A stretch of 64,000 nucleotides of DNA, from positions 1,302,001 through 1,366,000 of the forward strand of contig NZ_CM003594.1 in NCBI RefSeq assembly GCF_001435295.1, given 5' to 3'. Source of the DNA: Psychrobacter sp. P11F6 (GTDB taxonomy: Bacteria > Pseudomonadota > Gammaproteobacteria > Pseudomonadales > Moraxellaceae). Both the position numbers and the translations under genes were made by a program. Numbering within the stretch: the stretch's first letter is position 1; each line of letters begins with the position of its first letter. Below, one piece after another: positions 27,296 through 36,919 of this stretch. The notes under the pieces are model-generated. The model was not told the DNA's origin, did no database searches, and worked only from the letters and a program-made list of their open reading frames with translations.

Positions 27296-28441
27296 ATGGC
27301 GAAGAAAAGAGGGTTGGCTGCCAATCGAGGCTTAGATGCCTTATTGGGGTCAATCAAAAAAGAAAAGCAAATCACCGCCTCTGCCTTGCAAGACGATATG
27401 GCGGCGCGTGAGAGTACTTTGCCAGCTGAAACGCTAAACGCTGATAGATTAAATATTAGCAAGACTGCTCAATCTGATAGTAATGAGACCAGTGAAAAAC
27501 CAACGACCAAAGCTATCGCCTCTGACACCACTACCAGCAGTCGAACCACACGGTCGCCGCGCACGATAAACAAAGGTACGGCTAATAAGAATCGTGTTAA
27601 TGGAACAGATACTAGTGCCTCTGAAGACCAGATCAGCTTGGTGCAAATAGATGTCACGCGTTTGCAAGCGGGTAAGTATCAGCCGCGCCGTGATATGAGT
27701 GAAACGGCGCTTGCAGAGCTGGCTTCTTCGATTGAGCAGCATGGCGTTATGCAACCGATCGTTATCCGTCCGTTATTGGCCAATGAAGACAAGAGTGAAG
27801 CATTCGTTACCCATGAGATCATTGCTGGCGAGCGCCGCTGGCGTGCGGCAAAAATGGCAGGAAAATCTGTCATTCCAGCGATTGAACGTGCTTTATCTGA
27901 TGAGCTTGCCATCGCACTGGCCTTGATTGAAAATATCCAGCGTGAGGACTTGTCCGTGATTGAGCAAGCCGCTGCATTACAACGCTTTCATACTGAATTT
28001 GGTATGAGTCATGCGATGATTGCCGAAGTCGTTGGCAAGGCGCGCACCACCGTATCGAACCTGCTGCGTCTCAATCAGCTGCATGATACAGTCAAAGATC
28101 ATTTGGCAAATAGTGCCCTAGATATGGGTCATGCGCGCACGCTCTTGGCATTATCTTCTGAGCAGCAGCCGATTATCGCGCAAAAAATTATCGACGGCGG
28201 TATGACGGTACGCGATGCTGAAAAGTTGGTTAAATCGATCTTGCAGCCTGCACCGAAAGCCAATCGTGCTGAGCAAACGCAATCTCGTGAGGTTGAGCGC
28301 TTGACGCAAAGACTGACAGATATGTTAGGGGCTGAAGTCAAACTCAAACACAAAAAAGATGGTCAAGGTAGTGTTGAGATATTTTTCCATAACCAAGATC
28401 AGTTAGCAGCTTTGATTAAGCACATAGAAGCACAGGCTTGA
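27296..28441 (+). CDS. parB: Chromosome-partition protein ParB/Spo0J
   Basis: A 381-aa DNA-binding CTPase of the ParB family that loads at parS and recruits ParA and SMC. The N-terminal KKRGLAANRGLDALLGS is the ParA-interaction peptide. A Ser/Thr-rich low-complexity insert spans about 20-110. The CTP-binding box is at about 120-205 (LQAGKYQPRRDM, IAGERRWRAA, LIENIQREDLSVIEQA). The HTH at about 225-280 contains MIAEVVGKARTTVSNLLRL, and a C-terminal dimer domain follows. No parS-like palindrome was found in this window by eye. Confidence 0.95.
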   Translation: MAKKRGLAANRGLDALLGSIKKEKQITASALQDDMAARESTLPAETLNADRLNISKTAQSDSNETSEKPTTKAIASDTTTSSRTTRSPRTINKGTANKNRVNGTDTSASEDQISLVQIDVTRLQAGKYQPRRDMSETALAELASSIEQHGVMQPIVIRPLLANEDKSEAFVTHEIIAGERRWRAAKMAGKSVIPAIERALSDELAIALALIENIQREDLSVIEQAAALQRFHTEFGMSHAMIAEVVGKARTTVSNLLRLNQLHDTVKDHLANSALDMGHARTLLALSSEQQPIIAQKIIDGGMTVRDAEKLVKSILQPAPKANRAEQTQSREVERLTQRLTDMLGAEVKLKHKKDGQGSVEIFFHNQDQLAALIKHIEAQA

Positions 28442-28526
28442 TATCGCTAACGAGTTTGTCATGATGCTGTAAATTTAAGATATTTTGATAGCCGCTATTT
28501 TTATAAAAATATAAAAGAGAGTCACT

Positions 28527-29261
28527 ATGTGGGAGTTGGTAAAAGCGGGTGGTTGGTTGATGACACCTATCGTGGTGTGCTCAATATTGGCATTGGTTAT
28601 CATCATCGAGCGTAGTCATACTTTACAGTTTAATAAAGTTGCTCCGAGTAGATTGCGCGAACAGCTAATCACGCGCTTACGTGAGAATGGGGATATTGGT
28701 CGTACACAGTTGATGAATGTCAAAGAAAAAACACCTTTGGGAGATATTTTAGCGACAGGGCTGCTGTATCGTCAATATGGCTTAGACTCGATGACGATGC
28801 ATATGCAAAACCGCGCTAGCGTACAAGTGCATCAGTTAGAAAAAAACATCAATATGCTTGGGACCATAGGAGCGATTGCGCCACTACTCGGTTTGTTAGG
28901 CACGGTGTTAGGCATTATTTCGTCATTTTTGGCGATTACCGATGGGGCGATGCAAGACCCAACGATGCTTGCTGCTGGTGTGTCACAAGCGTTGATTACG
29001 ACTGCTGCTGGTATGATCGTGGCTATTCCAGCACTGGTTGCCTATCGTTATTTTCAGCGCCGTATTATCGATATTAATGCCCAGTTTGAGACGCAAGCGG
29101 GGCTAATGATTCAAGAGTTGTATGATTATCATTTGCTGGAAAATACGTCTACTGCTGGCTTGAATGTGCCTGCACATCGTGCGCCATCGGCTGACGTTGT
29201 AGATACTGAGTATGCAGTGGATGGATTAAGCTCGAATAATGGTGTTGCCGTCACTTCTTAG
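28527..29261 (+). CDS. exbB: MotA/TolQ/ExbB-type proton channel
   Basis: A 244-aa inner-membrane protein with three predicted helices at about 12-32, 110-140 and 150-172 (GLLGTVLGIISSFLAI; ALITTAAGMIVAIPALVAYRYF). It pairs with ExbD to couple proton flow to outer-membrane energy transfer. The family GLLGT and TTAAG pore motifs are clear. The C-terminal cytoplasmic tail is longer than in typical ExbB. It heads a run of exbD, msbA, lpxK and kdsB, a common arrangement in this group. The exact paralogue class, ExbB or TolQ-like, cannot be fixed from sequence alone. Confidence 0.9.
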   Translation: MWELVKAGGWLMTPIVVCSILALVIIIERSHTLQFNKVAPSRLREQLITRLRENGDIGRTQLMNVKEKTPLGDILATGLLYRQYGLDSMTMHMQNRASVQVHQLEKNINMLGTIGAIAPLLGLLGTVLGIISSFLAITDGAMQDPTMLAAGVSQALITTAAGMIVAIPALVAYRYFQRRIIDINAQFETQAGLMIQELYDYHLLENTSTAGLNVPAHRAPSADVVDTEYAVDGLSSNNGVAVTS

Positions 29262-29347
29262 TATTTATTTCTTAGTATTTGTGACTGTTCAGCACGCCTT
29301 AATAATCCATCAAGCACATGAGTATTCAGTAAATTAAAGAGAGTGAT

Positions 29348-29779
29348 ATGCGCTTTAGAAAACCGACTGTTGAGCCGCTCGAAATTAACTTAACCCCGAT
29401 GATTGATTGCTTGTTGTTTTTGATAGTGTTTTTGCTGCTGGCAACGTCGTTTAATCATTTTAGCCGTTTAAATATTATTCTTCCTGAAGCTGAAGGTGTC
29501 GCGCTGACAGAAGAGAAAAATAGTATCGAAGTGGCAGTACAAGAAGATGGCAGTTATCTGGTGAACGGTATTACGCTTGCCAGTAGCAATGAGGCAGAGT
29601 TGACCAGCATGCTACAACAAGAAGCAGGCAGTAATCGTGACATGCTATTTGTTATTGCTGCGGATGCCAATGCCACCCATCAATCGGTTGTGCGAGTGAT
29701 GGACATTGCGGGTAAACTGGGATTTTTGAACCTTAATATCAGTACGGTCGTGCCACTTGGTCAGCCGTTACCGCAGTAG
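29348..29779 (+). CDS. exbD: ExbD/TolR-type protein
   Basis: A 143-aa protein with one N-terminal membrane helix (MIDCLLFLIVFLLLATSF, about 19-36), including the Asp of the helix used for proton transfer in the family. A periplasmic C-terminal domain follows. Together with the preceding ExbB it should form a proton-driven complex. The separation of 86 bp from exbB includes a short direct repeat (TTCTTAGTATTT). Probably co-transcribed with msbA. Confidence 0.9.
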   Translation: MRFRKPTVEPLEINLTPMIDCLLFLIVFLLLATSFNHFSRLNIILPEAEGVALTEEKNSIEVAVQEDGSYLVNGITLASSNEAELTSMLQQEAGSNRDMLFVIAADANATHQSVVRVMDIAGKLGFLNLNISTVVPLGQPLPQ

Positions 29780-29873
29780 CCTATAGCTACTTTAGTGCCA
29801 TTGATAGATGCTCTTATAAAACTGCGATTTTAACGCAGTCCATTCATGTTATGACCCCCAAATTGAGGCTTTT

Positions 29874-31661
29874 ATGAGCCAAGCATATCAACCTGACTCT
29901 GCAAAAATTGCTGCTAAAAAACTATCAGCAGAGCCGTCAAACATACCTAAGCATAAGACCTTGCTGCGTTTGTTGAGTTATTTAAAACCATACTGGTGGG
30001 CATTAATGCTTACTGTGTTGGGCTTTGCGATTAATGCGGCGACAGAGATTTGGATTGCCAAATTACTTCAATACATCACCGATGCCATTAATCAGAACGA
30101 TCAAAGCAAACAGGATTTATTTCCATTATTGATCATTGGTCTGTTTTTTGTCCGCGGTGTTGGTAGCTTTTTGGGTAATTATTATTCTGCTCTGGTCTCA
30201 CGTAATTTGGTATATGAGCTGCGAGTGGAAGTCTTTAATAAATTGCTTCGTCTGCCAAGCTCTTTTTACTTAGCCAATCCTGCTGGTACCATTTCATCCA
30301 AGCTGATATTTGATGTTGAGCAAGTCACCGCAGCTAGTACAGACTCTATGAAGACGCTATTGCGTGATGGTCTGACAGTCGTCGCTTTGATAGGTTTCTT
30401 GCTTTATAGCAATTGGCGTTTGACGTTGATTTTATTCGTTGTGCTACCGCCAATATTGTGGCTTATTCGCATCGCCTCAAAGCGTTATCTAAAGTTGTCT
30501 AAGGGTATTCAAGAGACGATGGGTGATGTCAGCCATATTACCAATGAAGTGATTGGTGGCTATCAGGTTGTCAAAAACTATGGCGGTCAAGCATACGAAG
30601 CCGCACGCTTCGATAAAACATCGAAAAAGAACTTACGCCAAGGCATGAAGGTCGTGGTGACCAACAGTATCAATACGCCAGCAGTACAGCTGCTAATGGC
30701 TGTCGCCATGTCAGTTGTGGTGTGGCTCGCACTACGCCCATCGGTGATAGACAATATCTCAGCGGGTGAGTTTATCTCATATATCGCCGCTGCAGGTTTG
30801 CTCAGCAAGCCGGTACGCTCATTGACTGATATTAATCAAAAACTGCAAAAAGGTATCGCGGCAGGCGAGTCGATTTTTGCCTTGTTAGATGAGCCAGAAG
30901 AAAAAGACACTGGTGTGCTTAGCCCTGCTCTGACGGGCGAAATCAAGCTGGATAATGTCAGTCTGATTTATCCTGACTCAACGGTCGCTTTGCGTGACTT
31001 TACGTTAGATGTAAGAGCGGGTGAGACGATTGCATTGGTAGGGCGAAGTGGTGCTGGTAAGTCATCTTTAGTAAATTTACTGACGCGCACCTTATCGACC
31101 TCTTCTGGGCAAATTACCTTGGATAGTATACCGATTGAAGACATTAAGCTTGAGAGCTTACGGGCGCAGATTGCGATGGTCAATCAACAAGTAGTTCTGT
31201 TCAATACCACGGTATTTAACAATATTGCTTATGGTGGCTTAGCCAATAAAACCCAGGCTGAGGTTGAGCGCGCCGCAAAAGATGCCTTTGCTCATGATTT
31301 TATTATGAAAATGCCAAACGGTTATCAAAGTGAAATCGGTGCTGAAGGTTTGCAGCTGTCTGGCGGGCAGCGTCAGCGCTTATCGATTGCTCGTGCGCTA
31401 TTAAAAGATGCGCCGATTTTAATTTTAGATGAAGCAACCAGTGCGTTAGACAATGAATCAGAGTATTACATTCAGCAAGCGCTTGATAATGTGATGAAAG
31501 ATCGTACCACATTAGTCATTGCACATCGACTGACCACCATTGAATCAGCCGATCGTATCGCTGTGTTAGACAGCGGTCAAATCGTCGAATTAGGCACGCA
31601 CGATGAGCTTATGCAATTGCAAGGTCATTATGCGCAAATGTATGAACGCGACTTTGAATAA
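29874..31661 (+). CDS. msbA: Lipid A export ABC transporter MsbA
   Basis: A 595-aa half-transporter that flips core-lipid A across the inner membrane. The six-helix transmembrane domain covers about 30-320. The nucleotide-binding domain has Walker A GRSGAGKSS (about 390-398), the LSGGQRQRLSIARALL signature (about 495-510) and Walker B ILILDEATSALD. MsbA identity rests mainly on the adjacent lpxK and kdsB, the normal MsbA neighbourhood. Length is normal, with an N-terminal extension of about 20 residues. Confidence 0.95.
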   Translation: MSQAYQPDSAKIAAKKLSAEPSNIPKHKTLLRLLSYLKPYWWALMLTVLGFAINAATEIWIAKLLQYITDAINQNDQSKQDLFPLLIIGLFFVRGVGSFLGNYYSALVSRNLVYELRVEVFNKLLRLPSSFYLANPAGTISSKLIFDVEQVTAASTDSMKTLLRDGLTVVALIGFLLYSNWRLTLILFVVLPPILWLIRIASKRYLKLSKGIQETMGDVSHITNEVIGGYQVVKNYGGQAYEAARFDKTSKKNLRQGMKVVVTNSINTPAVQLLMAVAMSVVVWLALRPSVIDNISAGEFISYIAAAGLLSKPVRSLTDINQKLQKGIAAGESIFALLDEPEEKDTGVLSPALTGEIKLDNVSLIYPDSTVALRDFTLDVRAGETIALVGRSGAGKSSLVNLLTRTLSTSSGQITLDSIPIEDIKLESLRAQIAMVNQQVVLFNTTVFNNIAYGGLANKTQAEVERAAKDAFAHDFIMKMPNGYQSEIGAEGLQLSGGQRQRLSIARALLKDAPILILDEATSALDNESEYYIQQALDNVMKDRTTLVIAHRLTTIESADRIAVLDSGQIVELGTHDELMQLQGHYAQMYERDFE

Positions 31662-31747
31662 AGTTATTGGATTATTCTTCGAGCAGCTTTGACGTTCAAA
31701 TCGTGCTAAGTTAAAGTTTAGCTGAATAGGTAAGTGGTCAAATTATC

Positions 31748-32881
31748 ATGAGTATTGAAACGACAGTGACGCGTGCCTGGCAACGTCAAGCCGCTTGGCT
31801 ATGGCTATTGCTACCTATTAGTTGGTTGTACGGACTTATCACCACGCTGCGTCGTCAAGCTTATAAAGCTGGGCTGTTAGCAAGTTATCGTGCGCCTGTT
31901 CCCGTTATGGTGATCGGCAATATTAGCGTGGGCGGTAGTGGCAAAACACCATTGATTATTGCCTTGGTTGATTATCTACAAGAACGCGGAATAAAGGTAG
32001 GGGTCATCAGCCGTGGTTACGGTGGCGATATCAGTCAAATGCCCGCTTTGGTCGATGCCGCCAGTTTGCCCAACGTGGTAGGGGATGAGCCTTGTTTGAT
32101 TGTCAATATGACAAATGCACCCATGGCAGTATGTCCTGATCGTAAGCAAGCGATTATGACCTTGTTAGCTGCTCATCCTGACTTGCAATTCATTATTGCC
32201 GACGATGGCTTGCAGCATTATGCACTGCAACGTGACATTGAATGGATTGTGGTCGATTCAGCACGGGGCTTTGGTAATCAGCAACTCCTGCCAACAGGTT
32301 TTTTACGTGAACCCATGTCGCGGTTGCAGGGTGCAACTGTCATCTACCATGAACCACTAACAACAGATTCAGTGGACAATAACAAAGATAATAGCAATCT
32401 GTACCGAGCCCATCGTCTGACAATGCACTTAGAGGCGGATGCTCTGCAACTCTTATGGCAACCTACTTTATCTTATTCTCAAATTGATGCACCTAAAAAG
32501 GGTTGTAGAGTGCATGCGGTGAGCGGTATTGGTTATCCGCAGCGGTTCTTTGATACTTTAAGTTCGCTAGGTTTCGATGTCGTTGGACATGCTTATCCTG
32601 ATCATTATGATTTTGAGTTGGTGGAATTATTGCAGTATACCGAATATCCAATCGTAGTAACCAGTAAAGATGCGGTAAAAATAAGAGCGTTGCTATCGAA
32701 AGCCACTACTGATAAAGCGTTAAATAATGAATATCAAACGCTGATAAACAGACTATGGGTACTGCCAGTAACCGCCAAACTCTCTGACAGCTGTTATGAT
32801 AATCTGCAGCAGCAGCTAAAAAAGCTAGGTATTGATATCGAAAACAATAACAATAACAGTACCAAAGCAAATAATAGATGA
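31748..32881 (+). CDS. lpxK: Tetraacyldisaccharide 4'-kinase
   Basis: A 377-aa inner-membrane-associated kinase that phosphorylates the lipid A precursor at the 4' position. It has the N-terminal membrane helix ([15 protein letters not shown]), a P-loop [13 protein letters not shown] at about 55-67 and [17 protein letters not shown] and HAYPDHYDF also fit the family. The last 15 residues are Asn/Thr-rich and poorly conserved. It ends 37 bp before the kdsB start. It is part of the exbB-to-kdsB run. Confidence 0.95.
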   Translation: MSIETTVTRAWQRQAAWLWLLLPISWLYGLITTLRRQAYKAGLLASYRAPVPVMVIGNISVGGSGKTPLIIALVDYLQERGIKVGVISRGYGGDISQMPALVDAASLPNVVGDEPCLIVNMTNAPMAVCPDRKQAIMTLLAAHPDLQFIIADDGLQHYALQRDIEWIVVDSARGFGNQQLLPTGFLREPMSRLQGATVIYHEPLTTDSVDNNKDNSNLYRAHRLTMHLEADALQLLWQPTLSYSQIDAPKKGCRVHAVSGIGYPQRFFDTLSSLGFDVVGHAYPDHYDFELVELLQYTEYPIVVTSKDAVKIRALLSKATTDKALNNEYQTLINRLWVLPVTAKLSDSCYDNLQQQLKKLGIDIENNNNNSTKANNR

Positions 32882-32918
32882 TGCTTTAAACCGTATAAAA
32901 ATTGCTATAGGAAACCCC

Positions 32919-33728
32919 ATGTCGTCAGTGATTATGCCCGCCAAAACTCACATTGTTATCCCTGCTCGTTTTAAAAGCACAAGGCTGCCCGGCAAGCCAT
33001 TACTAGAGATACATGGTAAGCCGATGATTCTTTGGGTTGCTGAAAAGGCGCAAACAGCGCACTTCGCTGATGATATGTGTATTGCCACGGATGATGACGA
33101 TATTGCCAAGGTATGCACGGATGCAGGGTTTGATGTGGTAATGACCAGTAGCGAGCATGCTTCAGGCACTGATCGTTTGGCAGAAGTTGCCGCTATCAAA
33201 GGATGGGCTGACCATGATATCGTGGTCAACATGCAAGGCGATGAACCGTTAGTGCCACCGTTGTTATTGGAGCAGGTAAAGGCGCTTTTGGTCGCAGACA
33301 GTGATAGCGTGATGGCGACTTTGTGTGAGCCTATCGACGACTATGAGACCTTTATGCGTTCATCAGTGGTCAAGGTTGTCAGTCAACACGCTAATGACTT
33401 GCAACGTGCGCTTTATTTTAGCCGAGCGCCCATTCCTTGTGATCGTGATGTCGTATTGTCCAATGATGGTGATAGAAACCCACCAAAAAATGCTTATCGT
33501 CATTTAGGGTTATATGCTTATCGCGTCCGTTTATTACAGCAGTTTGTGCATTGGCCGCAAACGCCACTTGAGACACTTGAAAGCCTAGAGCAGTTACGCG
33601 TTTTAGAAAATGGCGCGCAGATTGCTATTGCAGTTGCCGCTTGTCATCTACCTGCAGGGGTCGATACCCAAGAAGATTTAGACCGCTTAAATGCCATGAG
33701 TTTGACTGAATTTCAGAGCCCCATTTGA
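32919..33728 (+). CDS. kdsB: 3-deoxy-manno-octulosonate cytidylyltransferase
   Basis: A 269-aa enzyme that activates KDO as CMP-KDO for lipopolysaccharide core synthesis. [15 protein letters not shown] near the N-terminus, [11 protein letters not shown], and [12 protein letters not shown] are the family motifs. I chose the ATG at 32919, preceded by AGGA; a longer in-frame opening at 32832 overlaps lpxK and adds no family sequence. Normal length. Likely translated from the msbA-lpxK mRNA. Confidence 0.95.
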   Translation: MSSVIMPAKTHIVIPARFKSTRLPGKPLLEIHGKPMILWVAEKAQTAHFADDMCIATDDDDIAKVCTDAGFDVVMTSSEHASGTDRLAEVAAIKGWADHDIVVNMQGDEPLVPPLLLEQVKALLVADSDSVMATLCEPIDDYETFMRSSVVKVVSQHANDLQRALYFSRAPIPCDRDVVLSNDGDRNPPKNAYRHLGLYAYRVRLLQQFVHWPQTPLETLESLEQLRVLENGAQIAIAVAACHLPAGVDTQEDLDRLNAMSLTEFQSPI

Positions 33729-33817
33729 TAAATAGCCTAAGCAAAAAAATATTTCATCTAAGGCGTCATGAATACGCTATATCCTGAATAATCAAGCGAA
33801 GTTATAGGACGTTAGCT

Positions 33818-34954
33818 ATGAGTGATAAGACGCAAAATACAGGCACAATGGATACTACAGACTACATATATTTTGCCGCGTTATTGCCATGGCAGCAAAA
33901 TCTATGGTCGCAATTGACCAAGCGAGTTTTGACATCACAGCAATCTTTGCCACATGCACTATTAGCTGCTGGTATGCAGGGTATGGGCAAACGGGCTTTT
34001 GTATGGCGCTTGGTCGCTTGGTTGTTATGCCGTGAGCGTGATAGCCATCCCACAGGGGCTTGCGGCGCCTGTGAAAGTTGCCAATGGCTAAGATCTGGCA
34101 CGCATCCAAGTTTACAGGTATTGCCACTGATCAGTATGCCAATCAGTGCAGACAATACTGATAATAAAGAGAAATTAAGTAACGCTGCAAAGGATAAAAA
34201 ATCATCCAAAACAGCCAATAACAGTGCTCTTAAGATTAAAGTGGATGATATCCGTAACTTGCAGCCTTTTATCTACCAAGGTGGTCAAGGAATGCGTATC
34301 TGTGTGTTAGATCATGCAGAGCAAATGACGATTGCCGCGGCCAACGCGCTACTCAAAACCTTAGAAGAACCACAAGCTCAAGTCCATTTATTTTTGATCA
34401 GTGATACTCCAGCACAATTACTGCCCACCATTAAAAGTCGGGTGCAGCAGTTGCCATTACAGACCATTCAGCCTGTGATCGCCGTTGACTATGTGACACA
34501 GGCACTTGGCTCTACGGTCAATCGTGAAGCGGTCGGAACGGCTGCGATTGAGCAGCTTATCCAATTGGCAAATGGCGCACCTTTGGCAGCGATAGCCATG
34601 GCACAAGCGCCATGGTATAGCAAACGTGCGCTATGGTTGACGACGTGGCAGGCATTGCGTAGTGGTAAACGTAGTAGTGTGGCAGCCAGTGACTATTGGC
34701 AAAACCAACTGAGTATCACGGAATTTATTCAGCTGTCTGAGCTGATGCTACTTGATATGCGCCGTATTTGCTTAGGGCTTAATGAGCTTCAAAAAGACGT
34801 CAATCTATCCGCTGCCTTAGAAAAGTATCCACCTGATAATAATGGCCTAGCACTTTTTTCTAATAGCTTACAGCAGACAAAAATCGCTCTGCAACAAAAT
34901 GTGCAAGAAAAATTTGCCTATGATAAGCTAATGCAAGAATTGGCTTGTTTATAA
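33818..34954 (+). CDS. holB: DNA polymerase III subunit delta prime
   Basis: A 378-aa clamp-loader subunit. It has a P-loop-like GMQGMGKRAF, a C4 zinc module (CRERDSHPTGACGACESC), HPSLQVL, and the LLKTLEEPQAQVHLFLISD and SRVQQLPL segments of DnaX/delta-prime-type AAA proteins. A Lys/Asn/Ser-rich insert of about 30 residues (near 110-140) interrupts the usual link after the zinc module. The holB-pilZ order matches Pseudomonas and supports the call. Confidence 0.9.
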   Translation: MSDKTQNTGTMDTTDYIYFAALLPWQQNLWSQLTKRVLTSQQSLPHALLAAGMQGMGKRAFVWRLVAWLLCRERDSHPTGACGACESCQWLRSGTHPSLQVLPLISMPISADNTDNKEKLSNAAKDKKSSKTANNSALKIKVDDIRNLQPFIYQGGQGMRICVLDHAEQMTIAAANALLKTLEEPQAQVHLFLISDTPAQLLPTIKSRVQQLPLQTIQPVIAVDYVTQALGSTVNREAVGTAAIEQLIQLANGAPLAAIAMAQAPWYSKRALWLTTWQALRSGKRSSVAASDYWQNQLSITEFIQLSELMLLDMRRICLGLNELQKDVNLSAALEKYPPDNNGLALFSNSLQQTKIALQQNVQEKFAYDKLMQELACL

Positions 34955-35009
34955 GAAAATCTGCCTCAATAGCAAATAAAAATACCAAACTTAATGAAGG
35001 AAGCTGACT

Positions 35010-35357
35010 ATGGCCATGCCAGGACGCGGCGGGATATTAACCTGCCACATTGAAAATATCGAAATGTTATATGCCAGCTACTTGTCCTTTGTCAGTAATG
35101 GCGCATTATTTGTGCCATCCAATGACGTTCAGCAGCTAGGTAACGAGGTATTTATCGCTATCACTTTACCCAATTCTAGCGAGCGTTTGCCTATGAATGG
35201 CAAAGTGGTTTGGATTAATGCCAAAACGCAAGGTGGTCGACCGGCAGGTTTTGCGGTACAGATTGGAACTGATATTGCAGGTCAAAGAATTAAAAACGAA
35301 GTTGAGCGATTATTGGCGGGTAAAATAGATGGTTTGCAGTCCACCTATACCATGTAA
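35010..35357 (+). CDS. pilZ: PilZ-type IV pilus assembly protein
   Basis: A 115-aa cytoplasmic protein needed for type IV pilus biogenesis in relatives. The sequence GRGGILTCHI, LYASYLSFVSNGALFVPSN, GNEVFIAITLP, MNGKVVWI and the final TYTM run alongside the Pseudomonas PilZ (PA2960) sequence. It lacks the RxxxR c-di-GMP-binding motif, as expected for this pilus-type class. It follows holB after 55 bp, also as in Pseudomonas. Confidence 0.92.
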   Translation: MAMPGRGGILTCHIENIEMLYASYLSFVSNGALFVPSNDVQQLGNEVFIAITLPNSSERLPMNGKVVWINAKTQGGRPAGFAVQIGTDIAGQRIKNEVERLLAGKIDGLQSTYTM

Positions 35358-35420
35358 TTATTTATTGTACTTGTAATGGTTTTGATGAGTGTTAGACGAC
35401 TATTATTAAATAAACAGTAT

Positions 35421-35460
35421 AAAAAAAGCCACCTTATATATCGATAAGGTGGCTTTTTTT
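35421..35460. terminator. Strong terminator after pilZ
   Basis: A perfect 17-bp stem (AAAAAAAGCCACCTTAT and complement) with a 6-base loop, A-run on one side and T-run on the other, 63 bp after the pilZ stop. Confidence 0.9.
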
Positions 35461-35472
35461 ATGAGCATAAGA

Positions 35473-35640
35473 CTAGGGCGTGTCTTCATGTTAAAAATGG
35501 TGATAAAAATTGCCGTCAAACAATGAAGGTAATGCCAATAATATCGAGATATCAATAAGCTATTTGACGATGCTTGGCAAAATGTAGCCATTATTAAATA
35601 ATTTAGAGGACAATCGATTGAACTGAGGACACACCCTAAG
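35473..35640. mobile_element. 168-bp MITE-like element
   Basis: Left end CTAGGGCGTGTCTTCA and right end TGAGGACACACCCTAAG are imperfect inverted repeats. The interior is AT-rich and non-coding in practice: the one open frame crossing it is 61 codons and has no family motif. It probably derives from an insertion sequence by internal deletion. Two solo ends lie at 22109-22124 and 42551-42567. It sits in the 3' intergenic space between pilZ and ppk2. Confidence 0.6.
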
Positions 35641-35657
35641 TAAAGTCACCATATCTT

Positions 35658-36671
35658 TTAATAGCGCGGTGGCACATACATATCATCTGGAATAGGCTCA
35701 CGGTAGTATTCGTCATCACGTTTACGATCGGGTAATTCTACTTCATCACGTGGCACTTCTTTATAAGGAATTTGTTCGAGTAGATGAGCAATACAGTTTA
35801 GCCTTGCGCGTTTTTTATTGTTACCTTCAACCACCCACCAAGGTGCTTCAGGGATATGCGTTCGCTCAAACATGGTCTCTTTTGCCTTGGTATAGTCTTC
35901 CCAACGGCGGCGTGACTGTAAGTCCATGGCTGAGAGCTTCCATTGCTTGAGCGGGTCATGAATACGGCTCATAAAGCGTGAATGCTGCTCATCATCAGTG
36001 ATCGAAAACCAGTACTTCACCAAGCGAATACCTGAGCGGACTAGCATACGTTCAAACTCAGGCACCGACTGAAAAAATTCTTCATACTGTGCATCGGTAC
36101 AAAAACCCATCACACGCTCAACCCCCACACGGTTATACCAACTGCGGTCAAACAGAACAATTTCACCAGCAGCAGGCAAATGGGCGACATAACGCTGAAA
36201 ATACCATTGTGATTGCTCACGTTCTGTCGGTGCAGGTAGGGCAGCCACTCGACACACACGAGGGTTTAAACGCTGCGTGATACGCTTGATAGCGCCACCT
36301 TTACCCGCCGAGTCACGACCCTCAAATATGACAACGATACGCTCACCGCGATCAACGACCCAGTCTTGCAACTTAATAAGCTCGCGCTGTAGCCTTACCA
36401 ACTCTTGAAAGTACATACGACGATCAAGTCTTTCTTGCTCACTCATTTCGCGCCCATCAAAACGAAAGTCACGCACATAATCATCTATCTCATTTTCTAG
36501 CTCTTCATCATAAGTATCGATGAGGTCTTCGTGCATCTTACGACGCAACTGATCATTAAAAACCTCTTTGTCCATACGCTCGATAAAACTGTGTTGCTCA
36601 GGTGAGCTAAGTTCCTGACGCTCTTGTGGCGTAAGGGATTTGGGATTGATGGACGAAGGTATCTTACCCAT
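35658..36671 (-). CDS. ppk2: Polyphosphate kinase 2 family protein
   Basis: A 337-aa kinase that transfers phosphate between polyphosphate and nucleotides. Family motifs are Walker A GRDSAGKGGAI (about 115-125), LPAPTEREQSQWYFQRY, LFDRSWYNR and MDLQSRRRWEDYTKAKE. The PPK2 domain follows an acidic, Arg-rich N-terminal region of about 85 residues. One-domain, class I-type length. Whether it mostly makes or uses polyphosphate cannot be read from sequence. No ppk1 gene is adjacent. Confidence 0.95.
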   Translation of the reverse strand: MGKIPSSINPKSLTPQERQELSSPEQHSFIERMDKEVFNDQLRRKMHEDLIDTYDEELENEIDDYVRDFRFDGREMSEQERLDRRMYFQELVRLQRELIKLQDWVVDRGERIVVIFEGRDSAGKGGAIKRITQRLNPRVCRVAALPAPTEREQSQWYFQRYVAHLPAAGEIVLFDRSWYNRVGVERVMGFCTDAQYEEFFQSVPEFERMLVRSGIRLVKYWFSITDDEQHSRFMSRIHDPLKQWKLSAMDLQSRRRWEDYTKAKETMFERTHIPEAPWWVVEGNNKKRARLNCIAHLLEQIPYKEVPRDEVELPDRKRDDEYYREPIPDDMYVPPRY

Positions 36672-36822
36672 AAAAAACTCCTAATCAGTGTTGTTATGAT
36701 TTTTATTGGTTATCCTCTTACTTTAGCATAACTACCGATAGAGCTATGCGTTGGCTACGTTTCATTATTGTGTTGTTAGCAAGACCATGACTAATATCCA
36801 GTTTTGAGTAGTGAATGGGCAT

Positions 36823-36861
36823 AAAAAAGCACCCTCTAATCCATCGATTAAAGAGTGCTTT
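36823..36861 (-). terminator. Terminator after the thiolase gene
   Basis: A 15-bp imperfect stem (AAAGCACCCTCTAAT against ATTAAAGAGTGCTTT) with a 6-base loop and a T-run on the minus strand, 59 bp past the thiolase stop. Confidence 0.75.
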
Positions 36862-36919
36862 AAAGTATTCGTGCTAACTATTGACTGGTAATAGCAATCA
36901 AATAATAGCAGTCAAAGAG

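Noticed and set aside
32832..32918. A longer KdsB N-terminus
   Set aside because: The extra 29 residues overlap lpxK and have no ribosome site; the ATG at 32919 does.
35406..35591. A 61-codon frame across the pilZ terminator and the MITE
   Set aside because: It runs through a terminator and a mobile repeat; no family similarity.
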